Of a stretch of DNA of 64,000 bases, positions 1 to 8,665 are shown piece after piece. How positions within the stretch are numbered: position 1 is the first letter of the stretch; every line of letters starts with the position of its first letter. The position numbers and the translations under genes were made by a program. This DNA comes from Streptomyces sp. NBC_00525 (GTDB taxonomy: Bacteria > Actinomycetota > Actinomycetes > Streptomycetales > Streptomycetaceae). The stretch lies in assembly GCF_036346595.1 (NCBI RefSeq), contig NZ_CP107834.1, positions 6,696,001 through 6,760,000 of the forward strand, in the 5' to 3' direction. The notes beneath the pieces are model-generated. The model made no database searches and had not been told where the DNA came from. It saw nothing but the letters and a program-made list of their open reading frames with translations.

Positions 1-1785
1 CTGCCGCTGCTGCCGCCCCGGGAACGCGCCGCCCTGCTCGCCGACACCACCCGCGCCCCCGGCAACGCGCACGCCACCCTGCCCGCGCTGTTCGCCGCCC
101 AGGCCGCCGCCACCCCCGACGCGCCCGCCGTGATCGAAGGCGACACCACCCTCACCTACGCCGAACTCGACGCCGCCGTCCGCCGCCACGCCCACCGGCT
201 GCGCGCCCGCGGCGCAGGCCCCGGCACCCTCGTCGGCATCGCCCTGCCCCGCTCGGCCGCCCAGCTCGTCGCCGCGCTCGGCACCCTCACCGCCGGCGCC
301 GCCTACCTCCCGCTCGACCCCGACCACCCGGCCGAACGCCTGGCGTTCATCCGCGCCGACGCCGGGCTCACCCTGGAGACCGCCACCGACCCCCGGACCG
401 CGGACCGGGACCGGCTCCCCGACACGCCACCCGCCCCCGCCCCGCCCGCGCCCGCGGACCCCGCCTACGTGCTGTACACCTCCGGCTCCACCGGCATGCC
501 CAAGGGCGTCGAGGTCCCGCACGCGGCCCTCGCCAACCTCCTCGCGGCCCTGCGGGACACCAGCGGCACGGGGCCCGGCAGCCGCTGGCTCGGACTCACC
601 TCGCTCTCCTTCGACATCTCCACCGTCGAACTCTTCCTCCCCCTCGTCACGGGCGGCACCGTCGTCCTCGTCCCCGAGGGCCGCCACCGCGACGGCGCCG
701 CCCTCACCGCCCTCGTCGAACGGCACCGCCTCACCCACGTACAGGCGACCCCCAGCGGCTGGCGCACCATGCTCGCCGCCGGGCTCCACGCACCCGACCT
801 GGTGGCCCTGACCGGGGGAGAGGCACTGCCCGACGCCCTCGCCCGCGAACTGCGCGACGCGGTCGGCCGCCTGGTCAACGTCTACGGGCCGACCGAGACC
901 ACTGTCTGGTCCACGGCCGCCGACATCGGACCCGAGGACCCCGTCACCATCGGCGGCCCGCTCGCCAACACCCGCGCCCATGTCCTGGACGCCCTCCTCC
1001 AGCCGCTGCCCAGGGGCCTGACCGGCGAGCTGTACATCGGCGGCGACGGAGTCGCCCACGGCTACCGGGGCCGGGCCGGGCTCACCGCCTCCCGCTTCGT
1101 CCCCGACCCCTTCGGCCCGCCCGGCGCCCGCCTGTACCGCACCGGCGACCTCGTCCGGCTCACCGCAGACGGCAGGATCGCCTTCGCGGGCCGGTCCGAC
1201 ACCCAGGTCAAGGTGCGCGGCCACCGCATCGAACTCGGCGAGATCGACGCCGCCCTCGCCGGACACCCGCACATCGGGCAGGCGACCACCGCGCTGCGGA
1301 ACGGCCCGGACGGCGAGCCCGGCCGGCTCGTCGCCTACGTCGTCCCCGCACCCGGCCGCGTACCGCCCACCCCAGAAACCCTGCGCGACCACCTGGCCCG
1401 GACCCTGCCCGCCGCGTACCTCCCCGACGCGTATGTGACGCTCGACGCGATGCCGCTCACCCCCAACGGCAAACTCGACCGGGCCGCCCTGCCCGAACCC
1501 GCGCGCACCCGCCCCGCACCCGCCGGACCGGCCCCCGCGGCGGACGGGGACGACGGCATCACCGCCACCGTCCTGGCCATCTGGCGCGAGGTGCTGGACC
1601 TGGACGACCTCGGCCCCGACGAGGACCTCTTCGACCTCGGCGGCCACTCCCTGACGATCACCTCCCTCGCCGGCCGCATCCACAAGCGGTACGGGGTCTC
1701 CGTGCCCTTCGACGTCTTCTTCGACAGCCCCACCGTCCACGGCGTCGCGGCCCGCGTCGCCGAACTCATCGAGGAGAACCAGTGA
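1..1785 (+). CDS. Nonribosomal peptide synthetase, C-terminal adenylation-carrier module (5' end outside window)
   Basis: The reading frame is already open at base 1 and begins with a condensation-to-adenylation linker, so this is the 3' end of a larger NRPS gene. The adenylation domain activates an amino acid as aminoacyl-AMP. Its core motifs are visible in order: YTSGSTGMPKG (A3), FDISTVELF (A4), NVYGPTETT (A5), YRTGDLVR (A7), VRGHRIELGEID (A8) and PLTPNGKLDR (A10). A carrier domain follows, with DLGGHSL carrying the phosphopantetheine serine (codon at 1648). There is no thioesterase, so release must be done elsewhere. A hand alignment to GrsA gives a specificity code of about D-I-V-A-L-G-V-V-W-K. 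This is closest to glycine-type codes I remember, but only weakly. The stop overlaps the GTG of the MbtH gene, indicating translational coupling. Confidence 0.95.
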   Translation: MPLLPPRERAALLADTTRAPGNAHATLPALFAAQAAATPDAPAVIEGDTTLTYAELDAAVRRHAHRLRARGAGPGTLVGIALPRSAAQLVAALGTLTAGAAYLPLDPDHPAERLAFIRADAGLTLETATDPRTADRDRLPDTPPAPAPPAPADPAYVLYTSGSTGMPKGVEVPHAALANLLAALRDTSGTGPGSRWLGLTSLSFDISTVELFLPLVTGGTVVLVPEGRHRDGAALTALVERHRLTHVQATPSGWRTMLAAGLHAPDLVALTGGEALPDALARELRDAVGRLVNVYGPTETTVWSTAADIGPEDPVTIGGPLANTRAHVLDALLQPLPRGLTGELYIGGDGVAHGYRGRAGLTASRFVPDPFGPPGARLYRTGDLVRLTADGRIAFAGRSDTQVKVRGHRIELGEIDAALAGHPHIGQATTALRNGPDGEPGRLVAYVVPAPGRVPPTPETLRDHLARTLPAAYLPDAYVTLDAMPLTPNGKLDRAALPEPARTRPAPAGPAPAADGDDGITATVLAIWREVLDLDDLGPDEDLFDLGGHSLTITSLAGRIHKRYGVSVPFDVFFDSPTVHGVAARVAELIEENQ

Positions 1786-1991
1786 ACACACCCGCCCTCC
1801 GCTACCTGGTGGCGGTCAACGACGAGGAACAGCACGCCCTGTGGCCCGAGGGCACCCCCCTGCCCGCCGGCTGGCGTGCCGAGGGGTTCAGCGGCACGGA
1901 GGACGAGTGCATGGCCCACGTCGACGAGGTGTGGCCCGACATCAGGCCCCTGAGCCTGCGCCGCAGACTGGCCGGAAAGGAAGGCAGTTGA
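1782..1991 (+). CDS. MbtH-like protein
   Basis: This 69-residue protein matches the MbtH family, small partners that bind adenylation domains and are often needed for their solubility and activity. The family signature is clear: an N-E-E-Q-H-A-L-W-P block, PAGW, a conserved Cys in DECMAHV, and WPDIRPLSLRRR at the end. The GTG start overlaps the NRPS stop (GTGA), so the two are translationally coupled. It presumably serves the adenylation domain just upstream. Confidence 0.96.
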   Translation: MNTPALRYLVAVNDEEQHALWPEGTPLPAGWRAEGFSGTEDECMAHVDEVWPDIRPLSLRRRLAGKEGS

Positions 1992-2266
1992 GCACCGCAC
2001 CGCACCCCGCCACCGGGGCACGCGCCCGGCTCGCCGGACTGATCAGCGACGCCATGGACGGCCAGATCCCGGCGGCCGAGATCCTTGCCGCCCCGCGCGG
2101 CACCCTCACCGAACTCGGCGTCACCTCCCTGGCACTGCTCCGCCTCGCCGACACGCTGGAGGAGGAATACGGCGTCGAACTCGACCTCGCCGACCCGTCG
2201 TTCTACCAGGAGACCATCGACAGCCTGGCAGCCCGGCTCGACGACGACCGGGAGCCCGATGAGTAA
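1988..2266 (+). CDS. Free-standing peptidyl/acyl carrier protein
   Basis: About 92 residues starting at a TTG that overlaps the MbtH stop (TTGA), with GGAAAGGAAGG as ribosome site. The segment ELGVTSLALLRLADTLEEE is a typical carrier helix-2 region, with Ser as the expected phosphopantetheine site. The usual GGHS/GGDS is GVTS here, as in acyl carrier-like proteins. As a discrete carrier next to an NRPS lacking a thioesterase, it may receive the peptide or an amino acid for the separate condensation protein downstream. That role is inference. Its end overlaps the next gene by 8 bases. Confidence 0.85.
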   Translation: MSTAPHPATGARARLAGLISDAMDGQIPAAEILAAPRGTLTELGVTSLALLRLADTLEEEYGVELDLADPSFYQETIDSLAARLDDDREPDE

Positions 2267-3677
2267 CCACCCGGCCACCACGACCGTGCGGGTCCCCTTC
2301 ACCGGGGACCGGTCCGGCACGGCGCCCCTCACCTGGGGGCAGCGGGCCATCTGGAACGCGATCCGGCGCACCGCGCCCAACGACATCTACTTCAACATCG
2401 GGCGCCTGCTCACCCTGGAGCAGCGCGGCCGCGCCATCGACCTGCCCCGGCTCACCACCGCGCTGGCCGCCCTGCTGGAACGCCACGAAGCGCTGCGCAC
2501 CCGGCTGTACGGCATCCAGGACGGCGACCCCCGCCAGTCCCTCGCGGACTCGGGCACCCTCCCGCTCACCGTGGTGGAGGAGGCCGACCCCGCACGGACC
2601 GGCGCGACCGCCCAGGCCCTGCTGGACCGGCTGGCGGCCACCCGCTTCGACTACGCGGGGGAGTGGCCGCTGCGCGTCGGCGCCGTCCACCACCGGGGGC
2701 GGGTGACGCACGTCGCGCTCGTCCTGTGCCATCTGGCGGCCGACGGCCACGCCGCCGAACAGGTGGTACGGGATCTGCGGCTGCTGGCCGTACGCGGCTC
2801 GGCGGGCCGGCCACCGCGCACCAACCCCCTGGACCTCGCCCGTGAACAGGAGGCGCCCGCCGGGGTGCGCCGCAGCGAGCGCGCCCTCGCCCACTGGGAA
2901 GGCTTCTACCGGACCATCCCGCCCACAATGTTCCCCCACGAGGCCGCCCCGCCCCGCACACCCCGGTTCTGGAGCGGCCGCATCGTCTCCGAGGCACTGG
3001 CGCGGGCCACCGACGCCCTGGCGACCACGCACCGGATCAGCGGCTCCACCGTCCTCATGACCGCCCTCGCCGCCCTGGTCGCCGCCGAGGGCGGGCACAC
3101 CGCAGCGGCCATGATGCCCATCGTCGCCAACCGCGCCGCCGAGGACCGGCGGGACCTGGTGGCGATGCTCTCCCAGGACGCCCCGTTCCTCCTCGACACC
3201 TCCGGCGCCGAACGGTTCACGGACCTGCTCCCCGTGGCGTGGCGGGCGGCCCTGGCGGGCTACCGGGCGGCGTCCTACGACCCGGCCGCCTGGGAGGCGC
3301 TGCGCGAACGGATCGGGCGGGAGCGCGGTACGCCCGTGCACCCGTACTGCTGCTACAACGACCAGCGGTTCTTCGTACGCCCACCGGCCGAAGGCCCGCC
3401 ACCCCGCCCCGCCGCACTGCGCGCGGCACGGGCCCGCACCGAACTCGGCTTCCCGGCCACTCAGGAGAAGCTGGGCTGCCGGTACTGCGTCCACGTCACC
3501 GAGGAGCGGGGCGTCCTCGCCGTCATGCTCACCGCCGACACCGCCTACCTGCCGCCGGCCAGGATCGGCGCACATCTGTGGGCGCTGGAGGAAGTGGTCG
3601 TCGCCTCGGCGTGCGGCGAGCCGCCGCCGCTCGACGAACTGCCCGCACTCCTGGAGCAGGGCGAGGCCGCGGCCTGA
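2259..3677 (+). CDS. Free-standing NRPS condensation-domain protein
   Basis: About 472 residues, the length of one condensation domain. The N-terminal [12 protein letters not shown] resembles motif C1. The active-site motif HHxxxDG appears as CHLAADG, with the second, catalytic His kept (about residue 158), Asp162 and Gly163, and Cys replacing the first His. ATG at 2259 overlaps the carrier gene end. Stand-alone condensation proteins of this kind can join a carrier-bound chain to a second carrier or to a free amine or alcohol, which would also solve chain release here. A Cys-rich [10 protein letters not shown] segment near residue 364 is unusual. The gene looks like the last member of the NRPS operon. 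Confidence 0.88.
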   Translation: MSNHPATTTVRVPFTGDRSGTAPLTWGQRAIWNAIRRTAPNDIYFNIGRLLTLEQRGRAIDLPRLTTALAALLERHEALRTRLYGIQDGDPRQSLADSGTLPLTVVEEADPARTGATAQALLDRLAATRFDYAGEWPLRVGAVHHRGRVTHVALVLCHLAADGHAAEQVVRDLRLLAVRGSAGRPPRTNPLDLAREQEAPAGVRRSERALAHWEGFYRTIPPTMFPHEAAPPRTPRFWSGRIVSEALARATDALATTHRISGSTVLMTALAALVAAEGGHTAAAMMPIVANRAAEDRRDLVAMLSQDAPFLLDTSGAERFTDLLPVAWRAALAGYRAASYDPAAWEALRERIGRERGTPVHPYCCYNDQRFFVRPPAEGPPPRPAALRAARARTELGFPATQEKLGCRYCVHVTEERGVLAVMLTADTAYLPPARIGAHLWALEEVVVASACGEPPPLDELPALLEQGEAAA

Positions 3678-3696
3678 ACCCGTACACCCGCTCGAC

Positions 3697-3715
3697 CCCG
3701 CCCGGCACCGGCGGG
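3697..3715 (+). terminator. Short GC hairpin after the NRPS operon
   Basis: CCCGCC and GGCGGG form a 6-bp stem with a 7-base loop, 20 bases after the condensation-gene stop. It is short and lacks a T run, so it is only a possible terminator. Confidence 0.35.
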
Positions 3716-3727
3716 CAGACTGGTGCC

Positions 3728-5110
3728 GTGACGACACTGAGCAAGGGCGCCAACATGCCGGTGGCGGCAGCCGCCGTCCGCGCCGTACTGGGCTGGTCCG
3801 CAGGCCCCGGCGTGCCCGACGTGGACGCCTCCGCGCTGGTGCTGGCCGCCGATGGACGCGTCCGCTCCGACGGCGACTTCGTCTTCTACAACCAGCCCCG
3901 GCACGCCTCCGGAACCGTGCGCCACCTCGGCAAACAGCCCGGCTCCGACACCCTGGAGATCGAGGTGGCGGCGCTGGGCCCCGACGTCGAACGGGTCGCC
4001 CTGTGCGCCTCGGCGGACGGGGGCACGTTCGGCCGGGTGCCGGGCCTCCATCTGCGCCTGCTCGACACCGCGTCCGGCGCGGAACTGGCCCGCTTCGACA
4101 TGGCGGCGGGACCCGAGACCGCGTTCGTCTGCGGGGAGCTGTACCGGCGGGCCGGCGGCTGGAAGTTCCGGGCCGTGGGCCAGGGGTACGCGGCCGGGCT
4201 CGCCGGTCTCGCGACGGACTTCGGGATCACCGTCGACGAACCCGGCACCACACCGACGCCCGCCGCCCCCGCCCACATGCCGCCGCCTCCGCCCGTACCC
4301 CCGGCGCCCGCACCCGCGCGGCTTGCGGGCGACGCGTCGCCGCGCCCGACCAAGGGCGAGGAACAACTGCCGGTGGACATGCGCAAACGCCTGTCGCTGC
4401 GCAAGCGGCAGGTGGCCGTCAGCCTCGACAAACACGGCCTGGGGCGGCTGACCGCGCGGGTGATCCTCGTTCTGGACGCCTCCGGTTCGATGGGAGGCCT
4501 CTACACGCGCGGCACCGTCGCGGGCGTCACCGAACGCATGGCAGCCGTCGCCGCCCAGCTCGACGACGACGGCGAGATGCAGGCATGGACCTTCGCCTCC
4601 AACCCGGCCCGGCTCCCGGACCTCACCATCGGCGAACTGCCCGAGTGGCTGCGGCTGCACGTACGGGTCGGCCGGCTCGGCCTCTTCGGCCGAAGGAGGC
4701 CCCAGCGAGGGCTGGTCCCCGGCCAGGTGGACATGCGCGCCGTCGGCATCCAGAACGAGGAGCAGAAGGTCATCGCCGAGGTGCGCGACTACGTACGCGC
4801 CCACCCGGTGCCCGCCCCGACCCTCGTGCTGTTCTTCTCGGACGGCGGTGTGTACCGCAACGACGAGATCGAACGCGAGCTGCGCGCGGCCGTGGACGAG
4901 CCGGTGTTCTGGCAGTTCATCGGCCTCGGCCGGTCCCACTACGGGGTGCTGGAACGGTTCGACACCATGCCGGGCCGCCGGGTGGACAACGTCGGCTTCT
5001 TCGCCGTGGACGACATCGAGAAGCTCTCCGACGAGGAGCTGTACGACCGGCTGCTCTCGGAGTTCCCGTCCTGGCTGAAGGGCGCCCGGCAGGCCGGCAT
5101 CCTGCGCTGA
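3728..5110 (+). CDS. TerD-like / VWA-domain fusion protein
   Basis: 460 residues from a GTG start. Residues 1 to about 165 look like a TerD (tellurium-resistance, Ca2+-binding) domain: LSKGANMPV at the start, then an acidic strand-rich segment. A Pro/Ala-rich linker follows (about 178-205). Residues about 230-455 form a von Willebrand A domain with the metal-site motif DASGSM (Asp250). TerD-VWA proteins belong to Ter stress systems thought to act at the membrane with metal-dependent complexes. The exact role is unknown. It stands alone, with no terABC neighbours. Confidence 0.9.
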   Translation: MTTLSKGANMPVAAAAVRAVLGWSAGPGVPDVDASALVLAADGRVRSDGDFVFYNQPRHASGTVRHLGKQPGSDTLEIEVAALGPDVERVALCASADGGTFGRVPGLHLRLLDTASGAELARFDMAAGPETAFVCGELYRRAGGWKFRAVGQGYAAGLAGLATDFGITVDEPGTTPTPAAPAHMPPPPPVPPAPAPARLAGDASPRPTKGEEQLPVDMRKRLSLRKRQVAVSLDKHGLGRLTARVILVLDASGSMGGLYTRGTVAGVTERMAAVAAQLDDDGEMQAWTFASNPARLPDLTIGELPEWLRLHVRVGRLGLFGRRRPQRGLVPGQVDMRAVGIQNEEQKVIAEVRDYVRAHPVPAPTLVLFFSDGGVYRNDEIERELRAAVDEPVFWQFIGLGRSHYGVLERFDTMPGRRVDNVGFFAVDDIEKLSDEELYDRLLSEFPSWLKGARQAGILR

Positions 5111-5218
5111 GCCGTCCGGGTCATGAGCGCTCCCGCCGCCCGGTGCGGCGGCGCGGCCCGGCACGGACACGGGTTTACGGTGACGGCCGGCCGCACCCGG
5201 CTCACGGAAGGCTCGTCC

Positions 5219-5956
5219 ATGAAGATCACGGTCATCGGCGGAACCGGACTGATCGGTTCCCAGCTCGTGTCCAGGCTCCGGGAAGCCGGGCACACGGTGG
5301 TCCCCGCCTCCTTGTCCACCGGCGTCGACCTGCTCACCGGGGAGGGCCTGGACGCGGCGCTCGCCGGAGCGGAGACCGTCGTCAACGTCTCGAACTCGCC
5401 CACCTTCGACGCCGCGTCCCCGGACTTCTTCCGTACGACCATGGGGCATCTGCTGACGGCCGGTGAACAGGCTGGGGTGACCCACCAGGTGGTGCTCTCC
5501 ATCGTCGGCGTGGACCGCGTTCCCCAGCTCGACTACTACCGGGCCAAGACGCTCCAGGAGCAGCTTCTGGCCAACGGCCCGGCCGCCTACTCCGTGCTGC
5601 GCGCCACCCAGTTCTACGAGTTCATGGACGCCGTCATGTCGTGGACCTCCGACGACGACACCGTCCGGCTCCCCGCCACACCCGTCCAGCCCGTCGCGAC
5701 GGCCGATGTGGTCGCCGCCCTGGCCGATGTCGCCGCGGCCGCGCCGCTCAACGGGATCACCGAGGTGGCCGGGCCCGACGTCTTCCCGCTCAACGAGCTG
5801 GGGCGGCTCACGCTGGCCGCGCGCGGGGACGGGCGCTCCGTCGTCACGGACGGGACGGCGGGGATGTTCGCCGCGGTGCGGGGCGATGTGCTGCTCGCGG
5901 GGCCCGGCGCCCGCATTGCCGCCACGTCGTACGAGGAGTGGCTCGCCGGCCGCTGA
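5219..5956 (+). CDS. NAD(P)-binding NmrA/SDR-atypical family oxidoreductase
   Basis: 245 residues from ATG with an upstream GGAAGG. The N-terminus MKITVIGGTGLIGSQL is a Rossmann dinucleotide site (GxxGxxG). The downstream pattern, with SIVGVDR, YYRAKTLQE and VLRATQFYEF, is that of atypical short-chain dehydrogenases (NmrA/isoflavone reductase-like) common in Streptomyces. The substrate is unknown. It is transcribed alone and ends at a strong bidirectional terminator shared with the convergent lysozyme gene. Confidence 0.88.
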   Translation: MKITVIGGTGLIGSQLVSRLREAGHTVVPASLSTGVDLLTGEGLDAALAGAETVVNVSNSPTFDAASPDFFRTTMGHLLTAGEQAGVTHQVVLSIVGVDRVPQLDYYRAKTLQEQLLANGPAAYSVLRATQFYEFMDAVMSWTSDDDTVRLPATPVQPVATADVVAALADVAAAAPLNGITEVAGPDVFPLNELGRLTLAARGDGRSVVTDGTAGMFAAVRGDVLLAGPGARIAATSYEEWLAGR

Positions 5957-5963
5957 CGCGGAA

Positions 5964-6009
5964 GGGCGGCCACCCGGTGCGGGCCGGAGCCCTCACCCGG
6001 TGGCCGCCC
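5964..6009. terminator. Bidirectional terminator hairpin
   Basis: GGGCGGCCACCCGGTG pairs with CACCCGGTGGCCGCCC (one mismatch in 16 pairs) across a 14-base loop, between two convergent genes. Confidence 0.85.
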
Positions 6010-6038
6010 TCCGTTCCGGCCGGCGGTTCAGTCGCCGC

Positions 6039-6923
6039 TCAGGTGTTGTTGGCCAGGGCCAGCAGCCGGCTGGCGTCGCCGTTGAACCGGTCGCGGTCCA
6101 CGGCGCCGGAGATGCCGCTCACCGAACCGGAGTCGGTGTACTGCCAGAACGTCCAGTAGGGGAAGCCCTTCGGAATCGCCGGGCTCGACGCGGTCGTCCA
6201 GTGCGCGGTGAACAGCGGGCTGCGCGCGGACATGCCGCTCCAGCCGCCCGTGCAGGAGTTCCACCAGCTCGCGCTGGTGTAGATGACGACGTCGCGGCCC
6301 GTTTTGGCCTTGTAGGTGTTGTAGAAGTCCAGAATCCACGACTGCATGGCCGAGGCCGACTTGCCGTAGCAGCCGCCCTCCAGGTCGAGCATTCCGGGGA
6401 GTGTCAGGTTGTCGCGCGACCAGCCGCCGCCGTGGCTCGCGAAGTACGCGGCCTGGGTGGCACCGCTGGACAGGTTGGGGCGCGCGAAGTGATAAGCGCC
6501 CCTGATGACCTTGGCGTTGTAGGCGTTGAGGTAGTTGGTGTTGAAGTTGGGGTCCTTGTAGGAGGTCGCCTCGGTCGCCTTGATGTAGGCGAACCTGATG
6601 CCCGCCGCCTTCACCTTCGACCAGTTGATCGACCCCTGGTAGTGGGACACGTCGATGCCGGGGAGTGTGGTCGCCAGTGCGGAGGACTCGGTTTCCGGGG
6701 TGAGGTCGAGCTGCCGGGTGTCCGGGGCGAACTTCCTGCCGTCGGCGAGGTAGCCGGCGCCCATGTATCCGTCACCGAGGGGGATGGCCGCACCCGACGA
6801 GGGGACCGGCTCGGCCGCGGCGGGCGTCGTCGCGACGGTGGGGATGAGCGCCATGCCCAGACCGGCGGCCCCGAGGGCCATCAGCTTGCGAAGTGCGGGT
6901 CTGCGGCTGCGAATGGATAACAA
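6039..6923 (-). CDS. Secreted GH25 lysozyme (muramidase)
   Basis: 294 residues. The signal peptide has an RSRR-type basic start, a hydrophobic core and AAA-E cleavage near residue 38. The mature part carries GIDVSHYQG (first catalytic Asp, about residue 90) and MLDLEGG (catalytic acid pair), followed by YTSASWW and FWQYTDSG, typical of GH25/Cellosyl-type N,O-acetylmuramidases that cut peptidoglycan. The start is TTG, five bases after a perfect GGAGG, and the second codon is TTA (6918-6920). In Streptomyces that makes translation likely to depend on the bldA tRNA and so on development. It ends at the shared terminator. Confidence 0.94.
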   Translation of the reverse strand: MLSIRSRRPALRKLMALGAAGLGMALIPTVATTPAAAEPVPSSGAAIPLGDGYMGAGYLADGRKFAPDTRQLDLTPETESSALATTLPGIDVSHYQGSINWSKVKAAGIRFAYIKATEATSYKDPNFNTNYLNAYNAKVIRGAYHFARPNLSSGATQAAYFASHGGGWSRDNLTLPGMLDLEGGCYGKSASAMQSWILDFYNTYKAKTGRDVVIYTSASWWNSCTGGWSGMSARSPLFTAHWTTASSPAIPKGFPYWTFWQYTDSGSVSGISGAVDRDRFNGDASRLLALANNT

Positions 6924-7333
6924 CGGAGCCTCCAGGGAGTGAGCGGGGTTCGTCTACTCGCGTAGCATGAGGGGCGGTTCCGAGCGTAGCGACGGGTTCG
7001 GGGGACGGCCCGTCAGAAAGTCCGGTGGAGCCACCGACTTGACGGGTTCACGTCACGAGTGACGCATGAACACCACTGTGCCGTAAAGGGCTCCGGGCCG
7101 GTCCCTGTGGTCCAGTCCAGTGAAGAATCCGCCGAGCTGCGGTGATTGCGCCGCGCGGGTGAGAACTTTCAGCTCCCTGAAACCCGCGCCCCCTCCGGCC
7201 GGCCCGAGAGACGCGGGCGGTGACCCACCGGGCACACGCCCACGCCCACGCGACCGAATGCGGGTTGTCACCAAGATCGCCAGGCGGATAGGGTCCCCGA
7301 GCACATGCGGGGAGACCAACGCGGGTGGGGGAC
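6924..7333. other. Divergent intergenic region without a gene
   Basis: About 410 bases separate the lysozyme and the next protein gene. It must contain both promoters. I see no convincing ORF, hairpin or known riboswitch (I looked for a ydaO-type leader, which often precedes cell-wall hydrolase genes, and did not find it). Confidence 0.5.
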
Positions 7334-8044
7334 ATGGCCGCAGCTGACAGCGCGTCCGAGAAGGCGCCGGGCACATGGACCCAGGTGAGCGCCGCACTGG
7401 TGCTCGTCGGCATGCTCGCAGGCGGCTTCTGGCTGCTGGTGAAGACCTCCGCCGCCGAGAGCACGGCAGCCCGCGTACCCGCCACCTGCTCCACCGAAGC
7501 ACCCTCGAAAGCGCCGCCGAAGTCGGACAAGGGCGCTGCGCACGCCTCCGGCGCACGGCTGTGCGAGGCCCTGAACCGGACCGACCTCGCCGCGCTCCTC
7601 GGCACCCCGGACGAGATCCCGAAGAGCGCGAACGGCAGCGACGGCTCCTTCGGCCTCCCCGGCGCAAAGTTCGCCCGCCCCTCGGCGGAGGTCGAGTTCG
7701 ATACGTACACCGTGAGCGTGGCGGCCACCTACGACGGAACGCCGGTGGGCGGGTCCGGCACCTATCTGCCCAGCGCGCTGGAGCAGAAGTTCCTCGGCCG
7801 GCCCGCCTACCTCTACTCGGACCGAACGATCAGCATCGCGCTCCGCCTCGACGGCAGGGACGCCGGCACGGGGCCGGGCGTGCCGGTGCGCGCCCTCACC
7901 GTCGCCGCGGACACCGAGGACAGCGGCGGCTCATTCGACGTGGCCCTGTGGCGCGCGGACGGCCGTATGCCCGACGACGCGGTTCTGCTGCGCGTCGCGG
8001 AGAAGGTGCTGCCGACGCTGAAGGCGTGGGGCGCCGGAACCTGA
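7334..8044 (+). CDS. Membrane-anchored hypothetical protein (DUF6215-like)
   Basis: About 236 residues from ATG behind GGGTGGGGG. There is one N-terminal membrane segment (about residues 17-36, VSAALVLVGMLAGGFWLLV), then a Pro/Lys-rich stretch and an extracellular domain containing ARLCEALNRTDLAALLGTP and later AVLLRVAEKVLPTL. This layout matches small anchored streptomycete proteins that I recall being called DUF6215. The domain name is from memory. Function unknown. Confidence 0.75.
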   Translation: MAAADSASEKAPGTWTQVSAALVLVGMLAGGFWLLVKTSAAESTAARVPATCSTEAPSKAPPKSDKGAAHASGARLCEALNRTDLAALLGTPDEIPKSANGSDGSFGLPGAKFARPSAEVEFDTYTVSVAATYDGTPVGGSGTYLPSALEQKFLGRPAYLYSDRTISIALRLDGRDAGTGPGVPVRALTVAADTEDSGGSFDVALWRADGRMPDDAVLLRVAEKVLPTLKAWGAGT

Positions 8045-8063
8045 CCCCGGCGCCCGGCAGCCG

Positions 8064-8600
8064 TCAGTCCACCGGGTGGCCGGGCGGAATGCCGATCGCC
8101 TCGCGGAGGGCGAGGACCGGGAAACCCCCGTCCGCCGGGTGGCGCACCTCCTCGGGGGCGAGCAGGAACCCCACGTGGTCCCCGTGCCCGGCGACCCGTT
8201 CCGCGACGCGGCCGACGAACCAGGCGGGCGCCTCGTCCAGCACCGGCACCCCACCCGGACCGGCATGCCAGGCGACCCGCGTGAACTTGTCCGCACGATC
8301 GCCCGTCTCGCCGCCGAAGACCCGCGCCAGCTCCTCCTGGTCGCGGCGCAGGAGGTGGACGGCGAGCCGCTCGGCCCGCGAGGCGACCCGGCAGGTCCGG
8401 TTCAGCTCCGAGAGCCACACCATGAACCGGACCGGCCGCATCGAGCACTGCGAGCCGAAACCGACCAGGCAACCGGCCCGCTCCCCCTCAGCCTGGGCGG
8501 TCACGACGTACATGGGGTAGTCCAGCGCGTCGGTGAACCGGTCGAATGCGATCACGGCGTACGGCTCCTGTCCGGGGCTCGGCTGCGGCTCTGACGACAC
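8064..8600 (-). CDS. Flavin reductase-like FMN-binding protein
   Basis: About 178 residues. DRFTDALDYPMYVVTAQAEG followed by CLVGFGSQCS and NRTCRVA is the flavin-reductase-like split-barrel pattern (FMN binding, NAD(P)H:flavin or related oxidoreduction). No partner oxygenase is adjacent. The GTG start at 8600 lies at the edge of a strong hairpin, and the next GTG upstream (8603) is inside it. There is no clear ribosome site, so the start is uncertain. Confidence 0.82.
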   Translation of the reverse strand: MSSEPQPSPGQEPYAVIAFDRFTDALDYPMYVVTAQAEGERAGCLVGFGSQCSMRPVRFMVWLSELNRTCRVASRAERLAVHLLRRDQEELARVFGGETGDRADKFTRVAWHAGPGGVPVLDEAPAWFVGRVAERVAGHGDHVGFLLAPEEVRHPADGGFPVLALREAIGIPPGHPVD

Positions 8601-8631
8601 CACCCCGCCGGCCAACGAACCGGCGGGGTGG
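8600..8631 (-). terminator. Strong hairpin after the PAP2 gene, touching the next start
   Basis: CCACCCCGCCGG and CCGGCGGGGTGG form a perfect 12-bp stem with an 8-base loop. It sits 35 bases past the PAP2 stop on the minus strand and reaches the proposed start of the flavin reductase-like gene. Confidence 0.8.
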
Positions 8632-8665
8632 TACGGGTCAACGTTATCCGGGGACGAGCCGGGAC

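Noticed and set aside
2121..3737. Long minus-strand open frame opposite the condensation-protein gene
   Set aside because: High GC keeps antisense frames open. The protein lacks family motifs, and the plus strand has a clear condensation-domain protein.
3545..5485. 646-codon minus-strand frame opposite the TerD-VWA gene
   Set aside because: Antisense shadow with a His/Gly/Arg-rich nonsense composition.
6924..7333. Possible ydaO-type riboswitch before the lysozyme
   Set aside because: I could not find the conserved stem and junction motifs, and the ribosome site directly precedes TTG without a long structured leader.
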